A DNA stretch of 48,187 nucleotides, from contig JACYLN010000137.1 of the NCBI GenBank assembly GCA_015272515.1, positions 1 through 48,187 on the forward strand, in the 5' to 3' direction. Origin of the DNA: Leptolyngbyaceae cyanobacterium C42_A2020_001 (GTDB lineage Bacteria; Cyanobacteriota; Cyanobacteriia; Leptolyngbyales; Leptolyngbyaceae). Below are positions 34,574 to 42,623 of this stretch, in pieces. The notes under the pieces were generated by a model. It had not been told where the DNA came from. It worked only from the letters and a program-made list of their open reading frames with translations, and made no database searches. The position numbers were made by a program, and so were the translations under genes. Each line of letters starts with the position of its first letter. The first letter of the stretch is position 1.

Positions 34574-34776
34574 TCTTATTTTCTTGATTAAGACTTTTGA
34601 TTAGACTACATCTGAGTCTAGCGCTCTTAAATAAGACTGAATTTGCATTATTTATGTTGACTGAGAAACACCGATTAAGGATGCTAAAAAATCTCAACTT
34701 CAAATCTTAGTCTTATTTTCTTAATTTAGGACTCGAACTTGGACTCACTAAAAGACTCAAGTAAGATAAAGAGACT
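34572..34776 (-). promoter_or_regulatory. Array B: phased heptamers, opposite orientation to array A
   Basis: On the plus strand these read as TRRGACT-type heptamers, the reverse complement of those in array A. Clear units start at 34589 and 34601 (12 bp), 34632, then 34727, 34739, 34751 (12 and 12 bp) and 34770 (19 bp on). A few forward copies (34572, 34615, 34709) are mixed in. The 19-12-12 spacing mirrors the start of array A. It ends about 80 bp before the dif-like repeat and recombinase start. Confidence 0.65.
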
Positions 34777-34854
34777 TAGTTGAGATCTGCTTCAGAATGA
34801 TTGAAAAGACATTCGGAAAGTTCAGAGTTTAAGAGCCATTTGTCGCGATATAGT

Positions 34855-34884
34855 AGTTGGTGATAACGATAATTATCACCAACT
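34855..34884. promoter_or_regulatory. dif-like inverted repeat: 12-bp arms, 6-bp centre
   Basis: AGTTGGTGATAA and TTATCACCAACT are perfect inverted 12-mers around the 6-bp centre CGATAA. The inner ATAA-N6-TTAT layout is that of XerCD dif sites and tyrosine recombinase core sites. It ends one base before the ATG of the recombinase gene, leaving no room for a normal ribosome-binding site. It may be the core site or an operator of the recombinase. Confidence 0.7.
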
Positions 34885-34885
34885 C

Positions 34886-35764
34886 ATGGATCTTGCCCCC
34901 TCTTCAATCAGCTCAAACGCCACAATAGCAAGGGTTAACAGCCTTGAGCAGTTTATCGACCTGTGGCTAAAAGGCAAATCACCGAATAGTCAGCGAGCAT
35001 ACCGCAAAGACATCCAGTACTTTCTAGTGTTTCTAGGGGATAAGCCTTTAGAGCAAATGATGCTTAATGATGTCCATGATTATCTGGCAGCAATGGAAGC
35101 GCAGGGGTGGGCCGAATCAACTATTAACCGTCGGCTAGCGGTTGTAAAAAGTTTGTTGACCTTTGGTAATTCCATCGGGCTGCTTCGCGTCAATGTGGGC
35201 AAAGCTGTGAGACTGAAAGAGATGCCCAGGAATTTTTCTCAGCGAACCTTGACCGAAAGCCAGGTGCTGATGATGATTGCTATGACACCTGATCAGCGCG
35301 ATCGCACTTTACTCCGCTTTATGTATGCCGTTGGCTGTCGCGTCAGCGAGCTATGTTCTCTACGTTGGCAGAACATTACCGAAAACCCAGATGGAACCGC
35401 AACTGTTCACATCTTCGGCAAAGGCAGAAAAAACCGTTGGGTGAAATTTTCTTGCGAAACCTGGAAAGAGTTGCAAAATCTCCGCGGAGCAGCAAAGCCG
35501 GAGGATCACATTTTTGCTTCACGCCAGGGGGGGGGGCTCAAACCCAACCAGGTTAGAAACATTGTTAAAGAAGCAGGACTGAGGGTAAACGCCCCAGAGA
35601 CCTCTCCTCACTGGCTCCGACACAGCCACGCAGGACATAGCGTTCAGCGGAAAGTTCCTCTTACCTTGCTTCAAGAAACATTGGGGCACGAATCGCTCAA
35701 TACGACTCGGAACTATATCGCAGCAAATCCTAGTGATAGTAGCGCAATGCACTTATCGGTCTAA
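34886..35764 (+). CDS. XerC-like tyrosine recombinase
   Basis: A 292-residue site-specific recombinase. Residues 20-105 form the SAM-like core-binding domain (SQRAYRKDIQYFLVFLGDKP); the catalytic domain follows with the complete set R152 (GCRVSELCSLRW), K179 (FGKGRKNRWV), H242 and R245 (HWLRHSHAGH), H268 (TLGHESLNTT) and Y277 (RNYIA). No IntI-specific insertion is visible, so it is not an integron integrase. Start at the only early Met; the dif-like inverted repeat touches it. There is no excisionase or phage gene nearby. It could be the chromosome-dimer resolvase, a mobile-element recombinase, or a regulator of local DNA inversion. Confidence 0.9.
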   Translation: MDLAPSSISSNATIARVNSLEQFIDLWLKGKSPNSQRAYRKDIQYFLVFLGDKPLEQMMLNDVHDYLAAMEAQGWAESTINRRLAVVKSLLTFGNSIGLLRVNVGKAVRLKEMPRNFSQRTLTESQVLMMIAMTPDQRDRTLLRFMYAVGCRVSELCSLRWQNITENPDGTATVHIFGKGRKNRWVKFSCETWKELQNLRGAAKPEDHIFASRQGGGLKPNQVRNIVKEAGLRVNAPETSPHWLRHSHAGHSVQRKVPLTLLQETLGHESLNTTRNYIAANPSDSSAMHLSV

Positions 35765-35769
35765 TTGGA

Positions 35770-35940
35770 TTATGCTTGCTTCAAAAGGCTACGAATCACA
35801 TTGTCCTTCAACATAAGCAAACGAGAAGCCTGCACTAAAAGCTCCACCGCTTGTTCGTAGCTCAATTCTTGAGCAGACTGCTCAAACAAACGCATACTGA
35901 ATTGTTGTTCTAGAGATAACTCAAATGCTTCGGGGTTCAT
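35770..35940 (-). CDS. NblA/Ycf18-like protein (phycobilisome degradation family)
   Basis: A 56-residue protein missed by length cut-offs. It reads MNPEAFELSLEQQFSMRLFE, then QSAQELSYEQAVELLVQ and ends IRSLLKQA. The ELSLEQQF-R-F start, the SxEQAxxLLV centre and the terminal LLK fit NblA proteins, which tie phycobilisomes to the Clp protease during nutrient stress. It is slightly shorter than usual, stopping where others continue into HxWG. It converges tail to tail with the recombinase (5 bp apart). A shorter, divergent paralogue is possible. Confidence 0.72.
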   Translation of the reverse strand: MNPEAFELSLEQQFSMRLFEQSAQELSYEQAVELLVQASRLLMLKDNVIRSLLKQA

Positions 35941-36039
35941 AGTAAGTACCTCGATAAAACTGACTAGAGTAGCTTCAAATTCATACTCCCAATTTAAGCT
36001 TTCGCCTTGAGAATTGTTTCATTCCTGAGTAGGAAATGT

Positions 36040-36072
36040 CGTATTTCTCAAGGTTGGCTTTTGAGAAATACG
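36040..36072. promoter_or_regulatory. 12-bp inverted repeat upstream of the XRE regulator
   Basis: CGTATTTCTCAA (36040-36051) and TTGAGAAATACG (36061-36072) are perfect inverted copies with a 9-bp spacer; GAGAAATA occurs once more at 36077. There is no T-tract after it. It lies between the NblA-like gene (divergent, 100 bp) and the XRE gene (164 bp), so an operator for either is likely. Confidence 0.65.
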
Positions 36073-36235
36073 GGCTGAGAAATAGGTATTAGGTTGCTTA
36101 TTTATCTGAATACAACCTCAGTTGCTGGCAATCCGTATGAAAGTTTTAAGAAACTTCTGTGGACTCTATCTATAGAAAGAGACACCTGTCCTTTGGGTCA
36201 CTCTATAGTTGAGTTGAATTTTTGATGCTAAATCA

Positions 36236-36514
36236 ATGGCAACTCCTCAACCCAGTGCGATCGCAGATTTAGTTCGAGAACTGCGACAACAATTAAACCT
36301 AACTCAAGCACGGCTCGCCGCCCATCTGCGAGTCTCCACACGAACTATCAACCGTTGGGAAAATGGTCATTCAGTTCCTTCTCCAATGGCACTAAACCTA
36401 CTTGAAACGCGTTTAAAGGAGCTAAAAAACTACTCCAACGGTGAACTAGTAGAAACCAGCGAGGTTTTTGAAGAGGTGCGTACTCAGTTAAAAAATAGTC
36501 AACGAACAGCCTAA
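36236..36514 (+). CDS. XRE-family transcriptional regulator
   Basis: A 92-residue DNA-binding protein. The helix-turn-helix is LVRELRQQLNLTQARLAAHL and RVSTRTINRWENGHSVPSP (residues about 10-50), a standard XRE/Cro fold, followed by a short helical C-terminus. No ligand domain. It starts 69 bp upstream of the hybrid histidine kinase on the same strand, so they may be co-transcribed. The inverted repeat at 36040 is a candidate operator. Confidence 0.87.
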   Translation: MATPQPSAIADLVRELRQQLNLTQARLAAHLRVSTRTINRWENGHSVPSPMALNLLETRLKELKNYSNGELVETSEVFEEVRTQLKNSQRTA

Positions 36515-36583
36515 TTTTGATATTAAAAGTGATGCTCTGTATACAAATCAGCGAGAAATCTACAGGCAGGAAGAGAGGAGTTT

Positions 36584-39178
36584 GTGGTTCAGCTACCGTC
36601 GTTTGATCAGTTATTTGCTCATGGAGGGGAGACCGGACGACACCTGCGATCGCTCGATTGGTCACAAACAAGTTTGGGACCGATTGAAAACTGGTCTCCA
36701 AGTCTTAAAACTGCAATTAGCCTCTTATTAAACGCTCCTTACCCCATGCTGATTATTTGGGGAATAGATCAGATCCAATTTCATAATGATGCTTGTCATC
36801 CGTTCTTAAAAAATACTAAGAATTTACCAACCTTTGGACAACGAGCCTCCGAGTGTTGGTCAACGATATGGAAGCAAATTAATCCTCAAATCAAGTTTGT
36901 TTTAGCGACCAGTCAAGCCACCCAACAAGCTAATATTTTCTGGAGTAATGGCTGCTCAGAGGTGTTTTGTTTGAACTGGTTCCTTAGCCCAATTTTAGAA
37001 ACTACAGGAGCCGTTGGTGGTGTTTTTGTCACTATTAGTCAAAGTTCCCAATCTGATTCCCAGCTAGCAACTCATCAACCCATCGCTAATTTTTTAACCG
37101 CGCAAAGCGATCGCTCCTATCTCGGATCCCTAGATTCCAACCAATTCGTTGTAAATGACATTTTGGAACGAATCACCGATGCTTTTGTCGCGCTCGATGC
37201 TCAATGGCGGTTCACCTACGTTAATCAAGAAGCCGCTCGTTTACTACAACGTTCTCAACAAGAATTAGTTGGCAAAATCCTGTGGGAAGATGTATTTGTA
37301 GAAATTGCAGGCACTACAACGTCTAAAGAACTCCGGCGAGCAATGGCAGACCAGATGCCCTTAACCCTGGAAGAATTCTCTTCTGTGTTGAATTGCCACC
37401 TGGAAATCAATGCCTATCCATCTCCTCACGGCATCACAATTTACTTTCGCGATATTAGCGATCGCATTCGTGTAGAAGAAGCCCTGCAAGCGAGTGAAGA
37501 GCGATTTCGGTTTGCGGCTCGTGCAGTTGTGGGAATTGTGTACGACTGGAATATTGCAACCGAAGAAGTTTACCGATCTGAAGGGTTAGAGCAACTTATT
37601 GGCTTGAAACCAGAAGACGCTCCCCAACATCGGGAATGGTGGGTAGAACGCATTCATCCTGAGGATCAAATTTACCTCTATGCGATCATGGAGCAAATTC
37701 TCAATGGAGAAGCTGACCGCTACAGTTTGGAGTATCGTGTACGGCATGAAGATGGGCGTTGGGTGAATGTTTGGGATCGGGGCTATTTGATCCGAGATAA
37801 AGCCAGGAAACTCACTCGCGTTGTTGGGTTTACTGCCGACATTACCGAACGCAAACAGGCTGAAAATGAACGAGAACGACTCTTAACCCGTGAACGAGCC
37901 GCCCGCGAAGAAGCAGAAACTGCCAATCGTTTAAAGGATGAGTTTTTAGCGGTGTTGTCGCACGAGTTGCGAACACCCCTCAATCCTATCCTGGGCTGGT
38001 CTCAACTATTACAGAAGCGAAAATACGATGACAAAACCTTTATTCAAGCATTAAATACCATCGAGCGGAATGCCAAACTTCAGGTTCAACTCATTGATGA
38101 TCTTCTAGACGTATCTCGGATTCTTCAGGCAAAACTTAGCCTCACCATGACAGCGGTTGATTTAGTTTCTGTTATTCAAGCCGCAATCGAAACTGTGCGT
38201 TTAGCAGCAGAGGCAAAATCAATCAACCTGCGCCTGGAACTGGATGAGCGATTCCACCCGTCCAACTTAAAAAGTCAGCCGAAATTTTTGGTATTAGGAG
38301 ATCCTGGCCGCCTTCAGCAAGTAATGTGGAATTTGTTGTCAAACGCTGTCAAGTTTACCTCTGAAGGTGGATGGGTTGAGGTGCGACTGGAACGGGTAGA
38401 AGATAAACGAGTGGATGAGTGGATGAGTGAGCGAGTAGATGAAACCCTACCTACCCACTTCCTCCGTCACCCACCTGTCCACCCCTATGCCCAAATTACG
38501 GTTACGGACACTGGCAAAGGCATCGATCCAGAATTTTTACCCTACGTGTTTGATTACTTTCGTCAGGAAGATGGAACAACCACTCGCAAATTTGGTGGTT
38601 TAGGACTTGGACTTGCGATCGTCCGTTATTTAACCGAGATGCACGGCGGTAACGTGTTTGTTTCCAGTCCTGGAAAAGGGGAGGGTGCAACTTTTGCAGT
38701 GCGGCTTCCGCTGCTTAAAGATCAAGATAAATACAAACATCCTGTTAGCGAAGAGTGTGTGTCAGCAGTGCCAATCGATGCCCATCGCTTAAGGGGAACT
38801 CACATTCTGCTGGTAGATGATGGAGCCGATGTCCGCGAATTTTTCTCGTTTCTTATTAAGCAGGCGGGTGGAGTTGTTACGGCAGTTTCTTCCGCAAGTG
38901 AGGCGTTGGTGGTGTTGAATCATATCCAGCCTGATTTATTGATTAGTGACATAGCGATGCCGAATACGGATGGATATATGTTTATTCAGCACGTGCGATC
39001 GCAGCTTCTGGGCAATCGTCAAATTCCGGCAATTGCCCTAACTGCCTACGCTGGAGAGCAGGATAAGCAGCAAGCTTTATCCGCAGGATTCAACTTACAC
39101 TGTTCCAAGCCTGTTGAGCCTGATGAATTTATAGAAGCGATCGTCAATCTCCTTAAAACTTCCTCTTCTACCTGTTAA
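36584..39178 (+). CDS. Hybrid sensor histidine kinase (PAS-PAS-HisKA-HATPase-REC)
   Basis: An 864-residue protein with GTG start and AGGAG 4 nt upstream. An N-terminal PAS-like module (WSQTSLGPIENWSPSLKTA) is followed by PAS domains at about 185-300 and 305-425 (PAS_3-type). HisKA has H460 in LSHELRTPL; HATPase shows the N box (MWNLLSNAVKF), DTGKGID and GLGLGLAIV. A REC domain at 740-860 has D789 (ISDIAMPN), Thr/Ala and Lys (CSKPVE), so phosphorelay can occur within the chain. No membrane helix: cytoplasmic sensor, stimulus unknown. About 30 residues (604-635) inserted in the HATPase domain are encoded by STRR-like repeats. Confidence 0.92.
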   Translation: MVQLPSFDQLFAHGGETGRHLRSLDWSQTSLGPIENWSPSLKTAISLLLNAPYPMLIIWGIDQIQFHNDACHPFLKNTKNLPTFGQRASECWSTIWKQINPQIKFVLATSQATQQANIFWSNGCSEVFCLNWFLSPILETTGAVGGVFVTISQSSQSDSQLATHQPIANFLTAQSDRSYLGSLDSNQFVVNDILERITDAFVALDAQWRFTYVNQEAARLLQRSQQELVGKILWEDVFVEIAGTTTSKELRRAMADQMPLTLEEFSSVLNCHLEINAYPSPHGITIYFRDISDRIRVEEALQASEERFRFAARAVVGIVYDWNIATEEVYRSEGLEQLIGLKPEDAPQHREWWVERIHPEDQIYLYAIMEQILNGEADRYSLEYRVRHEDGRWVNVWDRGYLIRDKARKLTRVVGFTADITERKQAENERERLLTRERAAREEAETANRLKDEFLAVLSHELRTPLNPILGWSQLLQKRKYDDKTFIQALNTIERNAKLQVQLIDDLLDVSRILQAKLSLTMTAVDLVSVIQAAIETVRLAAEAKSINLRLELDERFHPSNLKSQPKFLVLGDPGRLQQVMWNLLSNAVKFTSEGGWVEVRLERVEDKRVDEWMSERVDETLPTHFLRHPPVHPYAQITVTDTGKGIDPEFLPYVFDYFRQEDGTTTRKFGGLGLGLAIVRYLTEMHGGNVFVSSPGKGEGATFAVRLPLLKDQDKYKHPVSEECVSAVPIDAHRLRGTHILLVDDGADVREFFSFLIKQAGGVVTAVSSASEALVVLNHIQPDLLISDIAMPNTDGYMFIQHVRSQLLGNRQIPAIALTAYAGEQDKQQALSAGFNLHCSKPVEPDEFIEAIVNLLKTSSSTC
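38396..38490 (+). repeat. STRR-like insertion in the histidine kinase HATPase domain
   Basis: GTGGATGAGTGGATGAGTG and GAGCGAGTAGATG are followed by CACTTCCTCCGTCACCCACC-type C-rich repeats, a pattern common between cyanobacterial genes. It is translated in frame as VDEWMSERVDE and HFLRHPPVHP and falls between the N box and the DTGKG box. Confidence 0.7.
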
Positions 39179-39183
39179 TCAAC

Positions 39184-42100
39184 TCATGACTTGCGATTAA
39201 CACTCGTTAAAACATTTTGCTTTGTTGCAGGTTCCACAACCTCAGACTGTTTCTTCTTCCGTCGTCCGCCAAACAGGTCATGCAACATGATATAGAAGCA
39301 GGGAATGATAAACAGCGTCAACACGGTTGCTAGAGACAGTCCAGAGAACACAACGATACCGAGGGGTTGCAGGAATTCCCCCCCCTGACCCAACCCCAAT
39401 GCCAGCGGAAACATCCCTAGAACGGTAGTGATCGTTGTCATTAAGACTGGGCGTAGGCGTTGAGGAGCCGCTTTAAGAATGGCAGTTTGGCGATCGCACT
39501 CCTCTCGGTCACGAATTTGGTTTGCCAGTTCCACCATGATAATGGCATTGTTCACCACAATCCCCACCAGCAACACCGCGCCCACAATCACCGTTGCGCC
39601 AATCGCGGTTTTTGTAATAAACAGCCCAAAAATACCACCCGCCAACGCCAGCGGAATCGTAAACATAATCACCAGTGGATCGACCAGCGAGTTGTACTGC
39701 ACTGCCATTACCACAAACACCAAGAAGGCTGCCAGTCCGCCCAGGATCGGCAGGGTCGATTGTAATTGACGGTTACTTTCTGCCGCCGCACTGGGTAAAA
39801 TACTTACTCCTTCTGGCAGTTTAATTTCCCGCAACACGGCATTTACTTGCTGAATGGCTTCCCCCAAACTGGCTCCCTCATTCAGGTTTCCAGCAATCAA
39901 AAACACTTGCCGCTGGTTAATTCGCCGTACTTCTCCGGGTGCACGACTTTCCTCAATTTGAGCAACATCACCCAGTCTCACCAATTGGTTATTTGGGGTG
40001 AACAATGGGATTTGCACGAGCTGCGAAGGCTGGCGAATATTGTCCCGATCTAGCCGCACGCGCACATCCACCAAACGGTTGCCGCGCTGAATTTGAGTTG
40101 CGATCGTTCCTTCGATCGCTGTTTGCAGCGACTCCCCAATATCTTGAATATTCAAGTTCAATGCCGACAACCGCTCTAAATCGGGGCGAATTTGCAGTTC
40201 CGGCTGGCGTTCATCCGCATCTGGGCGGAAGGTCGTAAGTGTTGCTTTTTGTTCCAATGCCTGCAATACTTCTTGCCCAGCTTGGTTTAAAGTTTCTTCA
40301 TCCGCTCCCTGGAGAATCACATCCACTTCTGCTCCTCGTACAGGGGAGTTGCTTGTAATCAAACCTCGCACCTGCCCTGGACTGACCCGCAGCCGAATAT
40401 CCACCAAATTTAATTTGCGAAATTGCTGGGTCACCCTGGTGACAAATGCTTCTGCGTCCGTTCCAGGTTTGAGAGTGATGTTGCTGGAACTGCGTAAAGG
40501 GTTTTCGCTGGTGTTGTTGCCAAACAATGCGCCCCCAACTGTACTAAATACATACTCTGTTTCAGGCTGCTCCAGCAAAATGCGATCGACTTCCTCCATC
40601 AACTTACGACTCGTATCTAACGGCGTGCCTGGAGGAAATTGGGCATTCAGGTTGGCTTGTCCGGTATTGATACGAGGAAGGATTTCTTGAGGAATTTGCC
40701 CGACCATGAACAAACTCCCACCGCCAAATAGCAACACCGTCAACCCGATAATCAAAAAGCGTTTTGCCAATACCCAGTTGAGCGCAGATGCATAACCGCG
40801 AGTGGCATCCTCAAATCGACGGTTAAACTGACGCAACAACCAAAAATTGCTCACACCACTTGTTTTGTGAATTGCCAACAGTCGTGATGCCATCATTGGT
40901 ACAACAGTGACTGCAATCAAAATAGATGCAGCAACCGAGAAGCTAATGGTCAAGATTAATTCATTGAACAGCAGCGCAATAAAACCACCAATCAATAAGA
41001 AAGGTAAGACTGCAACCAGGTTTGTGCTGGTCGAAGCAAGCAATGCCGATTCCACTTCTTGACTACTGTTAATCGATTGCCGAATGAGTTGTCGAGGAGA
41101 TAGTCGCGTGGTGACATCTTGACCGGGGGTCATGCCTGCACCTTCAGCAATATTTTCGAGCATAACGATCGAGTTATCGACCACAATACCTACGCCTAGT
41201 GCTAATCCGCCCAAACTAAAAATGTTGAGAGACAGCTTAAAAACCCCCATCAGAATCACAGCCGCTAAGACTGCCAGGGGAATCGATAGAACAATGATCA
41301 GCGTTTGGCGGATGGAGCCGAGAAAGAGCAGCACCGCGATCGCTGCCAGTGCTGCTCCCGTGATGCCCGAACTCGTCACGTTAGAGATGGCATTTTGAAT
41401 GAAGACCGATTCGTCTAAGGTTGGTAGTAGCTGCATATCTTCAGGAATCACCCCTGATTGCCGCAACTCCTCAATTCGTTGCTTTATGCCCTCTACAACA
41501 GTAATCGTGTTGGCATCGGGTTGCTTCTGAACACTCACCTTGACGGCTGGTTGTCCATTCAGAGCTACAAACACTCGCTGCTCTTCCGTGCCATCATTCA
41601 CATCGGCAAAGTCTCGCAAATAGACTCGACGACGAAGCACCCCAGCGCCACTTTGATTATCCGCTTGATTTCCCTCTGACCCTTGTGCGCTCTGGCTATT
41701 TACCTCAAATGACAAATCTCTTAGTTCATCAGCATTCTTGAATCTGCCAACCGCCCGCGTCAACGGCTCCGAATTTTCACCATAAATGCGCCCACCAGAG
41801 ATATCCTGGTTGCGATCGCTCAATTCTGTCAGCACATCATTTAAGCCCACGCCCACAGCTTGCAGGCGATCAAGATCAATCGTGATCCCTACTTCTTCTG
41901 CCACACCCCCCGACACATCCACGGCTGCTACGCCCGATACAACCCCTAACTCGCGCGCCAACTCTTCATCAGCAAACACGCGTAAATCCACAGGTAGCAG
42001 TGACGGAGACGTTACTGCCATTTCATAAACGGGCAATTGAGATGGATCGACCTTAAACAAACGGGGTTCTTCAATCGTGTCTGGTAACTGCCCGCGTGCT

Positions 42101-42462
42101 CGGTTGAAAGTTGCAGTTGCATCATTCAGTGCCTGGTCAATATTGCCACCAGGTTGAAAATACAGGTCTAAACTCACCTGTCCTTCGCGGGTTTGAGAAT
42201 AAACCTGAATCACTCCCTCCGTTGCAGAGAGCGCTTCCTCCAGCGGGCGTGTAATTTCGTCAACTGCCACCTCCGGAGAAACCCCAGGCGCATTCAGTCG
42301 TACCCCAATTCGGGGATAGGTAATTGACGGTAACAAATCAACTTGCAACGTTGTAATGTAGAACACGCCCACCACAATCACCGCCAGGGTTAGCATCAAC
42401 GTGCCAATGTGGCGGCGAATTGAAAGCGCGCTCAGGCTAAAGCCAGTAGGACGATCTTGCAT
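39184..42462 (-). CDS. RND-family efflux transporter permease (HAE1/AcrB-like)
   Basis: A 1092-residue inner-membrane pump. The N-terminal helix begins FSLSALSIRRHIGTLMLTLA, and VDEITRPLEEALSATEGV and RLDRDNIRQPSQLVQIPLFT belong to the porter domain. The charged helix motif appears as LGVGIVVDNSIVMLENI with a single Asp where AcrB has two. Twelve membrane helices are placed as in the family. It works with the adaptor encoded upstream and an outer-membrane TolC-like channel not in this window. Substrate unknown (drugs, lipids or metabolites). An insert of about 17 Gln/Ser/Gly-rich residues (NSQSAQGSEGNQADNQ) sits in the porter domain. Confidence 0.92.
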   Translation of the reverse strand: MQDRPTGFSLSALSIRRHIGTLMLTLAVIVVGVFYITTLQVDLLPSITYPRIGVRLNAPGVSPEVAVDEITRPLEEALSATEGVIQVYSQTREGQVSLDLYFQPGGNIDQALNDATATFNRARGQLPDTIEEPRLFKVDPSQLPVYEMAVTSPSLLPVDLRVFADEELARELGVVSGVAAVDVSGGVAEEVGITIDLDRLQAVGVGLNDVLTELSDRNQDISGGRIYGENSEPLTRAVGRFKNADELRDLSFEVNSQSAQGSEGNQADNQSGAGVLRRRVYLRDFADVNDGTEEQRVFVALNGQPAVKVSVQKQPDANTITVVEGIKQRIEELRQSGVIPEDMQLLPTLDESVFIQNAISNVTSSGITGAALAAIAVLLFLGSIRQTLIIVLSIPLAVLAAVILMGVFKLSLNIFSLGGLALGVGIVVDNSIVMLENIAEGAGMTPGQDVTTRLSPRQLIRQSINSSQEVESALLASTSTNLVAVLPFLLIGGFIALLFNELILTISFSVAASILIAVTVVPMMASRLLAIHKTSGVSNFWLLRQFNRRFEDATRGYASALNWVLAKRFLIIGLTVLLFGGGSLFMVGQIPQEILPRINTGQANLNAQFPPGTPLDTSRKLMEEVDRILLEQPETEYVFSTVGGALFGNNTSENPLRSSSNITLKPGTDAEAFVTRVTQQFRKLNLVDIRLRVSPGQVRGLITSNSPVRGAEVDVILQGADEETLNQAGQEVLQALEQKATLTTFRPDADERQPELQIRPDLERLSALNLNIQDIGESLQTAIEGTIATQIQRGNRLVDVRVRLDRDNIRQPSQLVQIPLFTPNNQLVRLGDVAQIEESRAPGEVRRINQRQVFLIAGNLNEGASLGEAIQQVNAVLREIKLPEGVSILPSAAAESNRQLQSTLPILGGLAAFLVFVVMAVQYNSLVDPLVIMFTIPLALAGGIFGLFITKTAIGATVIVGAVLLVGIVVNNAIIMVELANQIRDREECDRQTAILKAAPQRLRPVLMTTITTVLGMFPLALGLGQGGEFLQPLGIVVFSGLSLATVLTLFIIPCFYIMLHDLFGGRRKKKQSEVVEPATKQNVLTSVNRKS

Positions 42463-42623
42463 AGAGAGAAAAGGGATAGGGAATAGGGAATAGAGAGAGG
42501 GGATAGGGGATAGGAGATGGGGAGGAATTGAAGATTAAAGATTAGAGATTAACGCGTTTGTATCTGAGCTAAGCTGCAATCTGCAATCTAAAAATTTTTC
42601 CCCAACACCCGAAACCCCATACC
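42463..42623. repeat. GGGATAG-type simple repeats between RND genes
   Basis: From 42470 to 42520 units of GGGATAGGGAATAG and AGAGGGGATAGG repeat, followed by GATTAAAGATTAGAGATT. These are common cyanobacterial simple repeats. They may act as a partial transcription or RNA-stability barrier between adaptor and permease genes. Confidence 0.6.

Noticed and set aside
34886-35764. The recombinase as the integron integrase for the cassettes at 1-1265
   Set aside because: No IntI-specific insertion is visible and it lies over 33 kb away with a dif-like rather than attI-like site.
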